From an uncultured Prevotellaceae bacterium (GTDB lineage Bacteria > Bacteroidota > Bacteroidia > Bacteroidales > Bacteroidaceae), in NCBI GenBank assembly GCA_902800495.1, contig CADCET010000013.1, forward strand, positions 1 to 63,567: DNA of 63,567 nucleotides, in the 5' to 3' direction. The notes below the pieces were generated by a model. The model did no database searches. It was not told the origin of the DNA and was given only the letters and a program-made list of their open reading frames with translations. Both the position numbers and the translations under genes were made by a program. This document shows, in pieces, positions 1 through 9,169 of this stretch (positions are counted from its first letter, which is position 1; every line of letters begins with the position of its first letter).

Positions 1-95
<95 letters not shown>

Positions 96-105
96 TTCAA
101 AGAGA

Positions 106-140
106 GAAGCCCTGTTTCAGCAATGAGACAGGGCTTCTTC
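106..140 (+). terminator. Rho-independent terminator of the rRNA operon
   Basis: A 14-bp stem (GAAGCCCTGTTTCA pairing with TGAGACAGGGCTTC, one G-T pair) closes a GCAA tetraloop and is followed by a short pyrimidine tract. It lies 10 bases after the 5S gene and is the obvious end of the rRNA transcript. Confidence 0.9.
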
Positions 141-237
141 ATTTGTTGGAACTATGCATGCTGGTGGTGCTTGGATGATGTTGGGTACGTGAGGCCCCTG
201 TGCGTATAACAGTAGAATACCTCTTACTTCTTACCTC

Positions 238-1518
238 TTACCTTCCAAGGATGACTTGCTGGTAGCCTACCAGCCGCCATGTCCGCTCGCTGATGCCTTT
301 GTAGTAGACAAAGGCCTGGTAGCGGTTCTCCGTTTCAAAGAATGAACCTTCTTCGGGCAAGTAACGGGTGCGGCCGTCAGCATCCCTCAGCAGATACTGG
401 TAGGAGTAGTAGCCTTGCTTCTGCAGGATGGTGGCGTTATAGCTGTGGTCGCTGTTGTCGTAGGTCATGACGTAGTTGCTGCCGTCCTCAGTCGTCCAGT
501 TACCGTCAATGATGACGTCGTCGCGGTAGTTCTCGGCCAGCATCTTATAGTGTACGTAGACATAGTCGCACGTGCGGTCGTTCTCTATGTTATCGCTGTT
601 GCGCACGTAGAAAGCACCGTCGGCATCGTGGTCAAGAATGTAGCTGGGGCGCGGGCCGCCCACGAAGGGGAAGGCGTGGTAGTTCGTGCCGTCCCACCGC
701 ATGCGGTCGATGCCCATCGTGGGATGGCTGAGTGCCAGCACCTCGAACTTACGGTATTCATTGCCGGCATCGAAGATCAGCGCCTGGTTGTGCTCCCATT
801 GCAGCCGGTCGTTTCTCACGTAGTTGGGCTTGACGTTCAGTATCTGGTTGTCCTCGCGTCCGTTCTGCATCACCACCGTCCTGATCTGGTCTTCCACGTT
901 GTTGACATTGACGCTGCCGTAGAGTACGGTCATCGACACCTGCTGGTGGCTCTGGTTGAAGTCGATGTCGGTATTCGTCGTGATGCTCATGCCCACCTTC
1001 ATCAGCGGTTCCACCACACGGAACTCTGCGCAGAGCACCTCCTTGTCGTCGTCATCCTCGTCGTAGATGTGCAGCCGGTAGTTGCCGCTCATCTTCAGCT
1101 GACAGCGGTCGTTGGGAATCTGTAGCCAGTAGTGGGTGTAGAGGACTGTGGTGTTCAGCGAGTTCTCGTAGTCCTCAATGGTATTGCCGTTAAAGCCCTC
1201 AAGCCAGTTGCTCTCGAAGAGGTCCTCCGAGGGCGACCAGTCGGCCTCGCAATGCTCCAGTCGATAGATATAGCGGTGAAAGGTGTGCGACAGCTCGTCG
1301 AAACCAATGTTCAGCACGTCGTCGCTGCCTAAGCGCATCACTGGCGGTGACAGCCAGTCCTGGTTGACCACCACCTGTAGGGTCTTCACCTGCGGGTCGT
1401 ACACCACGCTGCGCCCTGTTGCCGTCAGTGGCATCAGCAGCGCCGTCAGTGGCAGAATCTTCTTATGAATAGAGGTAACGCTTAATGCTGCGCTTAGGCG
1501 TCTTCTCAAACTCCTCAT
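238..1518 (-). CDS. T9SS plug-like protein (DUF5103 family)
   Basis: The 426-residue product resembles the DUF5103 / type IX secretion plug family: beta-rich, with the early YDPQVKTLQVVVN segment and a long Tyr/Asp/Asn-rich body. Family members are thought to gate or associate with the SprA outer-membrane translocon. The N-terminal stretch ILPLTALLMPLTATG looks like a signal peptide core. The listed start overlaps the end of the upstream acyl-CoA synthetase gene by 56 bp and adds an arginine-rich leader, so the true start may be further in, for example at the ATG near 1434. It is the last gene of the minus-strand block. The family call is from memory of sequence character, without a database search. 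Confidence 0.75.
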   Translation of the reverse strand: MRSLRRRLSAALSVTSIHKKILPLTALLMPLTATGRSVVYDPQVKTLQVVVNQDWLSPPVMRLGSDDVLNIGFDELSHTFHRYIYRLEHCEADWSPSEDLFESNWLEGFNGNTIEDYENSLNTTVLYTHYWLQIPNDRCQLKMSGNYRLHIYDEDDDDKEVLCAEFRVVEPLMKVGMSITTNTDIDFNQSHQQVSMTVLYGSVNVNNVEDQIRTVVMQNGREDNQILNVKPNYVRNDRLQWEHNQALIFDAGNEYRKFEVLALSHPTMGIDRMRWDGTNYHAFPFVGGPRPSYILDHDADGAFYVRNSDNIENDRTCDYVYVHYKMLAENYRDDVIIDGNWTTEDGSNYVMTYDNSDHSYNATILQKQGYYSYQYLLRDADGRTRYLPEEGSFFETENRYQAFVYYKGISERTWRLVGYQQVILGR

Positions 1519-3124
1519 TGTGGATTTCTATTTCGCTGATTTTCTCGTAGGCAGGCAGCATCTGGTTTAGACCGTTGCGGTTCTGTTCCATGATATTCTT
1601 CAGATCGTCCTCTCCGAGTCCTAAGTTCTGAGCTTCGTCCATGTCGGGGTGTACCAGTGCCACCAACTTCGTGTCGCGCTGTACGACGATACTCTCAACG
1701 ACCATCGCCATGGAGTTCAGCTTGTCCTCAATCTCCTCGGGGTAGATGTTCTGTCCGCTGGGTCCCAGCAGCATGTTCTTCGAGCGTCCGTTAATGAAGA
1801 CGTTGCCGTAGGCATCCATCGTGCCCAGGTCGCCCGTGTGATACCAGCCCTCGCGGTCGATGGTCTCTGCCGTAGCCTCCGGGTTCTTGTAGTAGCCGAG
1901 CATGACGTTGGGACCCTTGGCCAGGATTTCTCCAGGCACGTTCTCCGGGTCGCGCGAGTTTATCTTTACCTGCATGTGCAGGGCAGCGCGTCCGCAGGAA
2001 CCCGCTGCAAACAGATGCCAGTCTTCATAGCAGATGATGGGAGCGCACTCCGTGGCGCCGTAGCCCACGGTATAGGGGAAGTTGATGCGCTTGAGGAACT
2101 GCTCCACCTCCTGGTTCAAGGCAGCACCGCCTATAATCACCTCGTACATCTCGCCGCCGAAGGCCTTGAGCACCTCCTGGCAGATCATCTCGCGCACCTT
2201 CCTTGAGATGACGGGCATCTGCAGCAGCAGGCGCATGCGGTTGTTCTGAATCTTCGGGAACACCTTCTTGCGGATAATCTTCTCGATGATAAGGGGCACA
2301 GCGATGACAATCTTCGGCTTTACCTCCTGCAGGGCCTGGGCGATGATGGCCGGTGAGGGCACGCGGCTGAGGTAGTAGACGTGGCAGCCGTGGAGGAACT
2401 CGAAGATGAACTCAAAGGCCATGCCGTACATGTGTGCCATGGGCAACATCGAGATGACGCGGTCTTTCTGGTTGATGGTCTTGCCCAGCACGCTGCAGGC
2501 GAAGTCGTAGTTCGACCAGAGGGCGCGGTAGGGCAGCATCACACCCTTGGAGAACCCCGTGGTGCCGCTGGTGTAGTTGATGAGTGCCAGCTCGTCAGGC
2601 GACTGTTCCTTATAGTAGCTGACGTGCTCCTTGCGGAAATATTTGGGGAACTTCTTGCCGTAGAGCTCGTTCAGGTGCTCACGGGCGTAGGTCAGCTTGT
2701 CGGTACGGCTCACCATCAGCGAGTAGTCGGGATTGTTGATGATGCCTTCCAGTCCCGGCATCTGCTGCGGGTCGATGATGGTGGCTACGTGGTCGCCGAC
2801 GAAGAGCAGCTTCGCCTCCGAGTGGTTGACAATGTTATGTATCTGTTCGGCGTTGAACTCATGCAGGATGGGAACGGCTACGGCGCCGTAGGTCAGGGTG
2901 GCTAAGAAGGCCACGGCCCACTGGCTGGAGTTGCGTCCGCAGAGGGCTATCTTGTCGCCCTTTGTCACACCAGAGTTCTCAAACAGGATATGCAACTTCT
3001 CAATCTTGCGTGCTACGTCGTGGAACTGCAACGTCTGACCCTTGAAGTCTGTCAGCGCGTCGAGGTTCCAATTGTCAATAATCGACTTTTCAAGCAGTGC
3101 GTTAAAACTCGGTATCTGTTCCAT
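1463..3124 (-). CDS. AMP-forming acyl-CoA synthetase, paralogue A
   Basis: This 553-residue protein is an ANL-superfamily adenylating enzyme of the long-chain fatty acyl-CoA ligase type: ATP plus fatty acid gives acyl-AMP, then acyl-CoA. Visible motifs are the P-loop YTSGTTGFSKGVML near residue 183, GYGATECAP near 351, the GWYHTGDLG aspartate near 426, and KNMLLGPSGQNIYPEEIED near 446, which precedes the mobile C-terminal domain. No signal peptide is present, so it is probably cytoplasmic or membrane-peripheral. It lies 30 bp downstream of a close paralogue in the same orientation and is probably co-transcribed with it. The substrate chain length cannot be read from sequence. Confidence 0.92.
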   Translation of the reverse strand: MEQIPSFNALLEKSIIDNWNLDALTDFKGQTLQFHDVARKIEKLHILFENSGVTKGDKIALCGRNSSQWAVAFLATLTYGAVAVPILHEFNAEQIHNIVNHSEAKLLFVGDHVATIIDPQQMPGLEGIINNPDYSLMVSRTDKLTYAREHLNELYGKKFPKYFRKEHVSYYKEQSPDELALINYTSGTTGFSKGVMLPYRALWSNYDFACSVLGKTINQKDRVISMLPMAHMYGMAFEFIFEFLHGCHVYYLSRVPSPAIIAQALQEVKPKIVIAVPLIIEKIIRKKVFPKIQNNRMRLLLQMPVISRKVREMICQEVLKAFGGEMYEVIIGGAALNQEVEQFLKRINFPYTVGYGATECAPIICYEDWHLFAAGSCGRAALHMQVKINSRDPENVPGEILAKGPNVMLGYYKNPEATAETIDREGWYHTGDLGTMDAYGNVFINGRSKNMLLGPSGQNIYPEEIEDKLNSMAMVVESIVVQRDTKLVALVHPDMDEAQNLGLGEDDLKNIMEQNRNGLNQMLPAYEKISEIEIHNEEFEKTPKRSIKRYLYS

Positions 3125-3154
3125 AGTATATCTTTTTTCTTACTACATGACTCC

Positions 3155-4801
3155 TTACTTATAAAGGTATCGTTTGATGCTTTTCTTCGGGGTTTTCGCA
3201 AACTCCTCTTCCTGCAGTTGCAGTTCTGCAATGCGACTGTAGTGTGGCAGTTTCTGGTTCAGCTCGTTCAGGTTCTGTTCCATGACGGCCTTCAGCTCGT
3301 CGGCACTGAAGTCTACCACTTCGTCCTTGTCGGGGTAGATCAATGCCACTAACTTGGTATCGCGCTGAACGATGAGGCTCTCGCTGACCATCGGCATGGA
3401 GTTCAGCTGGTCTTCTATCTCTTCGGGGTAGATGTTCTGTCCGCTGGGACCTAAAAGCATGTTCTTGATACGTCCCAGGATGAAGATGTGCCCGTCGGCA
3501 CTCATCGTGCCCAGGTCGCCCGTGTGGTACCAGCCCTCGCTGTCGAGTGCCTGTTCGGTAGCCTCCTGGTTCTTGTAGTAGCCCGTCATGACGTTGGTGC
3601 CACGGGCCAGAATCTCGCCGGGCACGTTCTGCGGGTCGCGCGAGTCGATGCGTACTTCCATGTGGTCGACGGCAGCGCCGCAGGAGGCAGGCACGAAGTC
3701 CTTGTAGTCGCTGTAACTGATGAGCGGCGCACACTCTGTAGCACCGTAGCCCACGGTGATGGGGAAGCCGATGCTGACGAGGAACTGCTCCACCTCGCGG
3801 CTCAGGGCAGCACCGCCGACGATGATTTCGTAGGCTTTGCCGCCGAAGGCAGCGTAGACCTGTTCGCAGATTTTCGCCTTCACCTTCTTCGAGACGACGG
3901 GCATCTGCAGCAGCAGGCGCATGCGGTTGTTCTGAATCTTCGGGAACACCTTCTTGCGGATAATCTTCTCGACAATCAGGGGCACGGCGATGACAATGGC
4001 CGGCTTGACGGTGGCAAAGGCATCTGCAATGATGGCCGGCGACGGCAAGCGTGTGAGGAAGAAGAGGTGGCAGCCGCGACAGAATCCGTAGATGAACTCT
4101 ATCGACATACCGTACATGTGAGCCATCGGTAATATGGATAGCATATTGTCCTGAGGCTTGACGGGCAGCCGGCGCATACAGAAGTCGAGGTTGCCCCAGA
4201 GTGTGCGGTAGGGCAGCATCACGCCTTTGGAGAATCCCGTGGTGCCGCTGGTGTAGTTGATGAGTGCCAGCTCGTCGGCTTGGTCTACGTGGTAGTCGAC
4301 GTGCTCGGCACGGAAGGCTCGCGGATATTTGTTGCCGAACATCATATTTAAATGTTCGCGCGCGTAGTTCAGCTTCTCGGAACGCGAGACGAAGAGCGAG
4401 AAGTCGGGCAGGTTGATGATACCCTCCAGGGCTGGCATCTCGTCGGCCTTGATAGCCTTGACGATGAAGTCGCCGACGAAGAGCAGCTTTGACTCCGAGT
4501 GGTTGACGATGTTGTGTATCTGTTCGGCATTGAACTCATGCAGAATAGGTACTGCCACAGCACCGTATGTCAAGGTTGCTAAGAAGGTCACTGCCCAGTG
4601 AGCTGAGTTGCGTCCGCAGATGGCTATCTTGTCACCTTGCTTCACGCCGGCGTTCTCAAAGAGTATGTGTAGCTTCTCTATCTTACGAGCCACGTCGTGA
4701 AACTGTAGCGTAATACCTTGATAGTCTGTCAAGGCGTCGTGATCCCAGTTCTCGACGATGGCTTTTTGTATGTATCCGTTAAAGCTTGGCGCTATATCCA
4801 T
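3155..4801 (-). CDS. AMP-forming acyl-CoA synthetase, paralogue B
   Basis: This 548-residue acyl-CoA ligase is a tandem paralogue of its downstream neighbour. The two share long identical blocks, such as LQFHDVARKIEKLHILFEN and IIRKKVFPKIQNNRMRLLL. It carries the same adenylation motifs (YTSGTTGFSKGVMLPYR, GYGATECAP, GWYHTGDLG, KNMLLGPSGQNIYPEE). I chose the ATG at 4801 (MDIAPSF), which aligns with the MEQIPSF start of paralogue A. The longer reading starting at 4855 runs through the promoter -7 element and is rejected. A tandem gene duplication followed by divergence is the simplest reading. Confidence 0.92.
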   Translation of the reverse strand: MDIAPSFNGYIQKAIVENWDHDALTDYQGITLQFHDVARKIEKLHILFENAGVKQGDKIAICGRNSAHWAVTFLATLTYGAVAVPILHEFNAEQIHNIVNHSESKLLFVGDFIVKAIKADEMPALEGIINLPDFSLFVSRSEKLNYAREHLNMMFGNKYPRAFRAEHVDYHVDQADELALINYTSGTTGFSKGVMLPYRTLWGNLDFCMRRLPVKPQDNMLSILPMAHMYGMSIEFIYGFCRGCHLFFLTRLPSPAIIADAFATVKPAIVIAVPLIVEKIIRKKVFPKIQNNRMRLLLQMPVVSKKVKAKICEQVYAAFGGKAYEIIVGGAALSREVEQFLVSIGFPITVGYGATECAPLISYSDYKDFVPASCGAAVDHMEVRIDSRDPQNVPGEILARGTNVMTGYYKNQEATEQALDSEGWYHTGDLGTMSADGHIFILGRIKNMLLGPSGQNIYPEEIEDQLNSMPMVSESLIVQRDTKLVALIYPDKDEVVDFSADELKAVMEQNLNELNQKLPHYSRIAELQLQEEEFAKTPKKSIKRYLYK

Positions 4802-4868
4802 TGCACAATTTCTGAAATTTTGTGCAAAGGTATAACGTTTTCTGCACATTTGCAAATTTTTTGTGCAA
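4801..4868 (-). promoter_or_regulatory. Promoter with TTGCACAA inverted-repeat candidate operator
   Basis: On the minus strand TACCTTTG (complement at 4825-4832) matches the Bacteroidetes -7 element TAnnTTTG. TTGCACAA at 4801-4808 and TTGTGCAA at 4820-4827 form a perfect 8-bp inverted repeat around the expected transcription start, and a further TTGTGCAA lies at 4861-4868. The repeat touches the start codon of the acyl-CoA synthetase gene. The promoter is well supported; operator function is inferred from symmetry. Confidence 0.6.
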
Positions 4869-4872
4869 TTTT

Positions 4873-6120
4873 TTACTCGTAACGCATAGATTTTGCCGGA
4901 TGGATGTGCGAAATGAAGAAACTGGGGATAATTAGGACAGAAATACTGACTATCAGAGTAGCGATGTTTAGGATAATGATGATGGGAATGTTCAGTTCCA
5001 TAGGTGCCTCGCTGACGTAGTAAGTCTGCGGGTCGAGCGAGATAATGCCCGTGTATTTTTGTAGCAGCACGGCGCCGATGCCTATGATGTCGCCGATTAG
5101 CAGTCCGCGACTGATGATAAAGGCCGAGAACCAGAGGAACGTGTGGCGTATGCTCTTGTTACGTGCGCCCAAGGCTTTTAGCACACCGATCATCGACGTG
5201 CGTTCGAGGATGATGATGAGCAGACCGCTGATCATCGTGATGCCAGCCAGACAAATCATCAGTCCTAAGATAATCCAGACGTTGATGTCAAGCAGTCCGA
5301 GCCAGTTGAAAATCTGCGGATAGGCGTCATAGATAGTCTGAGACGAGAAGGTGCTGCCATAACGGTCTATCGAGCGGTTCACCTTATCTATAATATGCGC
5401 GTAGGTGTCGTTGAGTTTGTCGAAGTCGTTGACAAGCAGTTCGGCGCCCGAGCACTGTCCTTCAAACCAGCCGTTCAGCTTGCAGGCTGTGTAGAGGTCA
5501 GTATAGCAGATGACCTCGTCGAAGCGCGTCATATTGGTCTGGTAGATACCCTCAACGGTAAATCGTCTTGTTCGTACGCCGCTGTCGTCAATGAAATAGG
5601 CAAAGAGACGGTCGCCGGCTTTCAGCTTCAGCTTGTCGGCCATCAGCTTGGATATCAACAGGCGGTTGGTATTGGTGGAGTCGCTAAAGACGGGCATCTT
5701 ACCCTCCACTAAGTTCTGCCGTAGGTAGCTCAGGTCATATTCCGGACCGATGCCTTTGAAGGCCACGCCTAAGAAGTCGTCGTCGGTCTTCAGAATGCCA
5801 CGAGCTAAGGTGTAGCGTTGTACGTGCCTGACGCCCTCAACATGGCTGAAGGCCTTCATCGTGCTGTCGTCAATACAGATGGGGTATGTCTCTACACTGG
5901 CAGTCGAGAGCAGGTTCAACACCTGGATATGGCTGCCGAAGCCTACCACCTTGTCACGGATGGTGTGCTTGAATCCCAGCACCACGCTGACCGTAATGAT
6001 CATCACGGCAAGACCGATGGCAACGCCGAGGGTGGCAATACTGATGGCGGGGCGGCTCACCTTGCGGCGGTCGTCCTCATTGCCGTAGATACGGCGTGCT
6101 ATGAATAGTGGCAGGTTCAT
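4873..6120 (-). CDS. LolC/LolE-type ABC transporter permease (FtsX/MacB fold)
   Basis: The 415-residue membrane protein begins with a short cytoplasmic segment followed by a transmembrane helix (ISIATLGVAIGLAVMIITVSV), then a large periplasmic domain, then three C-terminal helices with the FtsX-like segment ILERTSMIGVLKALGA. This is the arrangement of LolC/E lipoprotein-releasing permeases. It follows the aminotransferase gene by 5 bp and is probably co-transcribed. No LolD ATPase gene is nearby, so the partner ATPase must lie elsewhere. A MacB-like export role is an alternative. Confidence 0.85.
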   Translation of the reverse strand: MNLPLFIARRIYGNEDDRRKVSRPAISIATLGVAIGLAVMIITVSVVLGFKHTIRDKVVGFGSHIQVLNLLSTASVETYPICIDDSTMKAFSHVEGVRHVQRYTLARGILKTDDDFLGVAFKGIGPEYDLSYLRQNLVEGKMPVFSDSTNTNRLLISKLMADKLKLKAGDRLFAYFIDDSGVRTRRFTVEGIYQTNMTRFDEVICYTDLYTACKLNGWFEGQCSGAELLVNDFDKLNDTYAHIIDKVNRSIDRYGSTFSSQTIYDAYPQIFNWLGLLDINVWIILGLMICLAGITMISGLLIIILERTSMIGVLKALGARNKSIRHTFLWFSAFIISRGLLIGDIIGIGAVLLQKYTGIISLDPQTYYVSEAPMELNIPIIIILNIATLIVSISVLIIPSFFISHIHPAKSMRYE

Positions 6121-6125
6121 GAGAA

Positions 6126-7328
6126 TTAGTCGTCAACGCGACCGGGATAGGCTTCCAAGGCTTTACGCAGTACGACGAGGGCACGCTCCAGATCCTGCTT
6201 CTTCAGCACGTAGGCAATACGCACCTGGTTGATGCCGGCGCCTGGCGTGGTGTAGAAACCGGCGGCAGGGGCCATCATCACCGTTTCACCTTCGTAATTG
6301 AACTCCTCCAAGCACCAGCGGCAGAACTCCTCGGCATCGTCGACGGGCAGCTTGGCCACGGTGTAGAATGCACCCATCGGTATGGGCGAATAGACGCCGG
6401 GGATGCGGTTCAGTCCGTCAATCAGGCATTTACGGCGTTCTACATACTCGTCGTAGACGTCGCGGTAATACTCCTCAGGAGCGTCTAATGAGGCCTCGGC
6501 CACAATCTGTCCGATAAGGGGAGGGGAGAGGCGGGCCTGACAGAACTTCATTACGGCCTTGCGCACCTCCTTGTTCTTGGTGATCAGCGCACCGATACGT
6601 ATGCCGCACTCCGAGTAGCGCTTCGAGACGGAGTCAATCAGGATGACGTTCTGCTCGATGCCTTCCAAGTGGCAGGCAGAAATATAAGGTGAGCCGGTGT
6701 AGATGTATTCGCGGTAGACCTCGTCGGAGAAGAGGTAGAGGTCGTACTTCTTCACCAAGTCGCGTATCTGGTTCATCTCGCGGCGGGTGTAGAGATAGCC
6801 CGTCGGGTTGTTGGGGTTGCAGATCATGATGGCGCGTGTGCGCTCATTAATCAGTTCCTCAAACTTCTCCACCTTCGGCAGCGAGAAACCCTCGTCAATG
6901 GTGGTGGCAATGGTACGTATCTTGGCTCCCGCCGAGATGGCAAAGGCCATGTAATTGGCGTAGGCAGGCTCCGGCACGATAATCTCGTCGCCCGGATTCA
7001 GACACGACATGAAGGCAAAGAGAACGGCCTCGGAACCGCCAGAGGTGATGATGATGTCGTCGGCCGTAACGTTGATGTTGTACTTGGCGTAATAGTCCAC
7101 AAGCTTCTCGCGGTAGCTCAGGTAGCCTTGCGAGGGAGAGTATTCCAATATTTCACGGTCAACGTGCTTCAGGGCGTCGAGTCCCACCTGTGGTGTGGGC
7201 AGGTCTGGCTGTCCGATGTTCAGGTGGTACACTTTCGTACCGCGTTTCTTGGCAGCGGCAGCTAAGGGAGCCAACTTGCGTATTGGTGACTCCGGCATTT
7301 CAAGACCGCGAACAGATATTTCTGGCAT
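6126..7328 (-). CDS. PLP-dependent class I/II aminotransferase
   Basis: The 400-residue fold-type I enzyme has the typical NPNNPTGYLYTR motif, the VYREYIY segment and the SVSKRYSECGIRIG motif with the PLP lysine near residue 237. It resembles the AspC/AlaT group of amino acid aminotransferases. The exact amino donor and acceptor cannot be assigned from sequence. Its promoter is shared head-to-head with the pseudokinase gene. The permease gene follows 5 bp downstream. Confidence 0.9.
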   Translation of the reverse strand: MPEISVRGLEMPESPIRKLAPLAAAAKKRGTKVYHLNIGQPDLPTPQVGLDALKHVDREILEYSPSQGYLSYREKLVDYYAKYNINVTADDIIITSGGSEAVLFAFMSCLNPGDEIIVPEPAYANYMAFAISAGAKIRTIATTIDEGFSLPKVEKFEELINERTRAIMICNPNNPTGYLYTRREMNQIRDLVKKYDLYLFSDEVYREYIYTGSPYISACHLEGIEQNVILIDSVSKRYSECGIRIGALITKNKEVRKAVMKFCQARLSPPLIGQIVAEASLDAPEEYYRDVYDEYVERRKCLIDGLNRIPGVYSPIPMGAFYTVAKLPVDDAEEFCRWCLEEFNYEGETVMMAPAAGFYTTPGAGINQVRIAYVLKKQDLERALVVLRKALEAYPGRVDD

Positions 7329-7363
7329 CTTCTGTTATTTGATGTTTAATGATAAAAACGGTG

Positions 7364-7421
7364 CAAAGGTACTAATTTTTTTTTAATTCGTGCATTTTTT
7401 CAGATTTTATGTGTACTTTTG
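7364..7421. promoter_or_regulatory. Divergent promoter pair
   Basis: TACCTTTG on the minus strand (complement at 7364-7371) serves the aminotransferase gene. TACTTTTG on the plus strand at 7414-7421 serves the pseudokinase gene. Both match TAnnTTTG and lie 25 to 45 bases from the respective start codons in an AT-rich spacer. Confidence 0.75.
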
Positions 7422-7447
7422 CACGATAATTTGTAAAAACAGTCAAG

Positions 7448-8674
7448 ATGAACTACGAAGAATTGCTGGAATCACGCAACGGAGCGGCTATGGCCAAGCA
7501 GCCCCTTCCCTTTGGATGGATGCATAAGAAACTCCTCGAAGGCAAGTACGTTAATGTGGTCGATTTGCGCGATGACCTGAAAGACAGTCTGGTCTTTACC
7601 GATGCCTTAGTCACGGAGGCTGAGCAGAACAAGACTCTGACCGACAGCCGACAGATACACTTCACGACACTCAACGACAGTGCCGGCCTCTACGGCGTGG
7701 CTGTTGAAGGCCACTTCCGCACCTACGCCCAACTGCTGGCCGAGCAGCCCGCTATCGTGGCCCAGAAGAATTTCATCAACAACACCATCAAAGGGTTGCT
7801 TCAGCTGACGGCTTTCCTACACGAAAAGGGCATCTACCATGTCTGCTACGCACCTAACAACGTGTTCTCGCGCAAGGGCGATAACGAGGTGATGCTGCTC
7901 TTCCACGGGTCTGCTTATAAGGCCATGAACGACCAGCATGAACTCTATGGCGACAGTGCTGCCTTCGTTGCTCCCGAGGTGCTTGAAGAGGGCACCATCG
8001 ATGAGCGTTCCGACATCTATTCCATCGGTAAGTTCATGGAAGTGCTCTATCAGCAGTCAGAGGTTCCCTTCGAACTGAAGAGCGTCATCAAGAAGGCTAC
8101 GGCTGCCGACCCTGAGAAGCGTTTCGGCTCTGCTGACGAGATGCTGAAGACCATCAACAACCGCCAGAACACGCGTAGCTCGTTAGTCATGGGCATTGCC
8201 GCCCTGCTGATAGTGGCAGTATGCTTCGGCCTCTATTTCTCGCTGGTTCCTGAGCGCGAGAACATAGAGTTCGTCAAACCCGTTTCCGAAGAGGAGACTG
8301 ACGACCTGCTCGACGAAGGCTTTGACCCGCTCACAGAAATGGGTATGGTTGGTGACACGACAGCCGGTAGTATTGATCAGAAGAGAATGCGCGAGTATGA
8401 GGCCAAGGCCGAACAGATATTCCGAAAGAATTTTACACGTGAGGCCGAGCGTGTCCTCTCAAAAATCTATAATGACGACGGTATGCGTGCCACCGAGAAG
8501 AACTTCCTGGCAGGCAGTCATTCTACGATGGAGGAGTTGGTGAAGGCTCAGGCGAAGTTGGGTGCTCAGGCAGGTCTTAATGATGCCCGCAGTCAGCTTC
8601 TGGCCACCCAGATTATCGATCAGGTTACCAACCGTCTGAAGAAACAAATGGCCGAGAAAGAGAAAGAACAATAA
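7448..8674 (+). CDS. Membrane-anchored protein kinase-like protein, probable pseudokinase
   Basis: The 408-residue product has the C-lobe shape of an STK-type kinase: HEKGIYHVCYAPNNV near residue 124 at the catalytic loop, LFHGS near 152 where DFG should be, APEV near 175 and DERSDIYSIGKFM near 186. The catalytic-loop aspartate and the DFG aspartate are both replaced, and no clear VAIK lysine is seen, so catalysis looks lost. One transmembrane helix (about residues 245-265) separates the cytoplasmic domain from a roughly 140-residue C-terminal domain that is charged and probably extracytoplasmic. It heads a plus-strand group with DUF4494 and YggS. Function is unknown; a scaffold or sensor role is inference. 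Confidence 0.8.
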   Translation: MNYEELLESRNGAAMAKQPLPFGWMHKKLLEGKYVNVVDLRDDLKDSLVFTDALVTEAEQNKTLTDSRQIHFTTLNDSAGLYGVAVEGHFRTYAQLLAEQPAIVAQKNFINNTIKGLLQLTAFLHEKGIYHVCYAPNNVFSRKGDNEVMLLFHGSAYKAMNDQHELYGDSAAFVAPEVLEEGTIDERSDIYSIGKFMEVLYQQSEVPFELKSVIKKATAADPEKRFGSADEMLKTINNRQNTRSSLVMGIAALLIVAVCFGLYFSLVPERENIEFVKPVSEEETDDLLDEGFDPLTEMGMVGDTTAGSIDQKRMREYEAKAEQIFRKNFTREAERVLSKIYNDDGMRATEKNFLAGSHSTMEELVKAQAKLGAQAGLNDARSQLLATQIIDQVTNRLKKQMAEKEKEQ

Positions 8675-8704
8675 CTTTAACGAATTAATAATAAACGACT
8701 GAAA

Positions 8705-9169
8705 ATGAGATCAAGAACAGCAATTTGGTTTGAGTGTAAGATTCAATATGAGAAGATGATGGAGGATGGCCTTCAGAAGAAGGTCGTCGAGACCTATACC
8801 ATCGATGCCCTCAGCTTTACTGAGGCTGAGCAGCGCATTATGGAGGAGATGTCGTCTTACATCAGTGGTGAGTTCACCATCAAGGATATCAAGATAGCCC
8901 CTTATGGCGAGATTTTCTTCAGCGACGAGGAGATGGCCGACAAGTGGTATAAGACGAAGTTACAGTTCATCACCATCGACGAGAAGACCGCCAAGGAGAA
9001 GAAGTCGTCTGTCAACTATTTGGTGAATGCCGGAACCCTGAATGGTGCTGTGAAAAATATTGACGAAGTGATGGGCGGTACGATGATTGACTACATTATT
9101 TATTCCGTCTCAGAGACGTCGCTGATGGACGTCTTTGAATATGGCAAAGAAGATAAGCCCACCCCCTGA
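8705..9169 (+). CDS. DUF4494 domain-containing protein
   Basis: The 154-residue cytoplasmic protein matches the Bacteroidetes-restricted DUF4494 family in its opening RSRTAIWFECKIQYEKM and its SVNYLVNAGTLNGAVKNI segment. No function is known for the family. It follows the pseudokinase gene by 30 bp. Its last residues (DKPTP) and stop codon are encoded by the left arm of a GC-rich palindromic repeat, so the C-terminus has been reshaped by that repeat. Confidence 0.85.
   Translation: MRSRTAIWFECKIQYEKMMEDGLQKKVVETYTIDALSFTEAEQRIMEEMSSYISGEFTIKDIKIAPYGEIFFSDEEMADKWYKTKLQFITIDEKTAKEKKSSVNYLVNAGTLNGAVKNIDEVMGGTMIDYIIYSVSETSLMDVFEYGKEDKPTP

Noticed and set aside
415-1125. Long plus-strand ORF of 236 codons
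   Set aside because: It lies antisense to the T9SS plug-like gene, is valine- and histidine-rich in a way typical of antisense frames, and has no family motif.
3159-3734. Minus-strand ORF of 191 codons
   Set aside because: It is an alternative frame inside the acyl-CoA synthetase gene with arginine-rich, motif-free sequence.
4802-4855. Extension of paralogue B by 18 residues
   Set aside because: It overlaps the promoter element, and the shorter start aligns with paralogue A.
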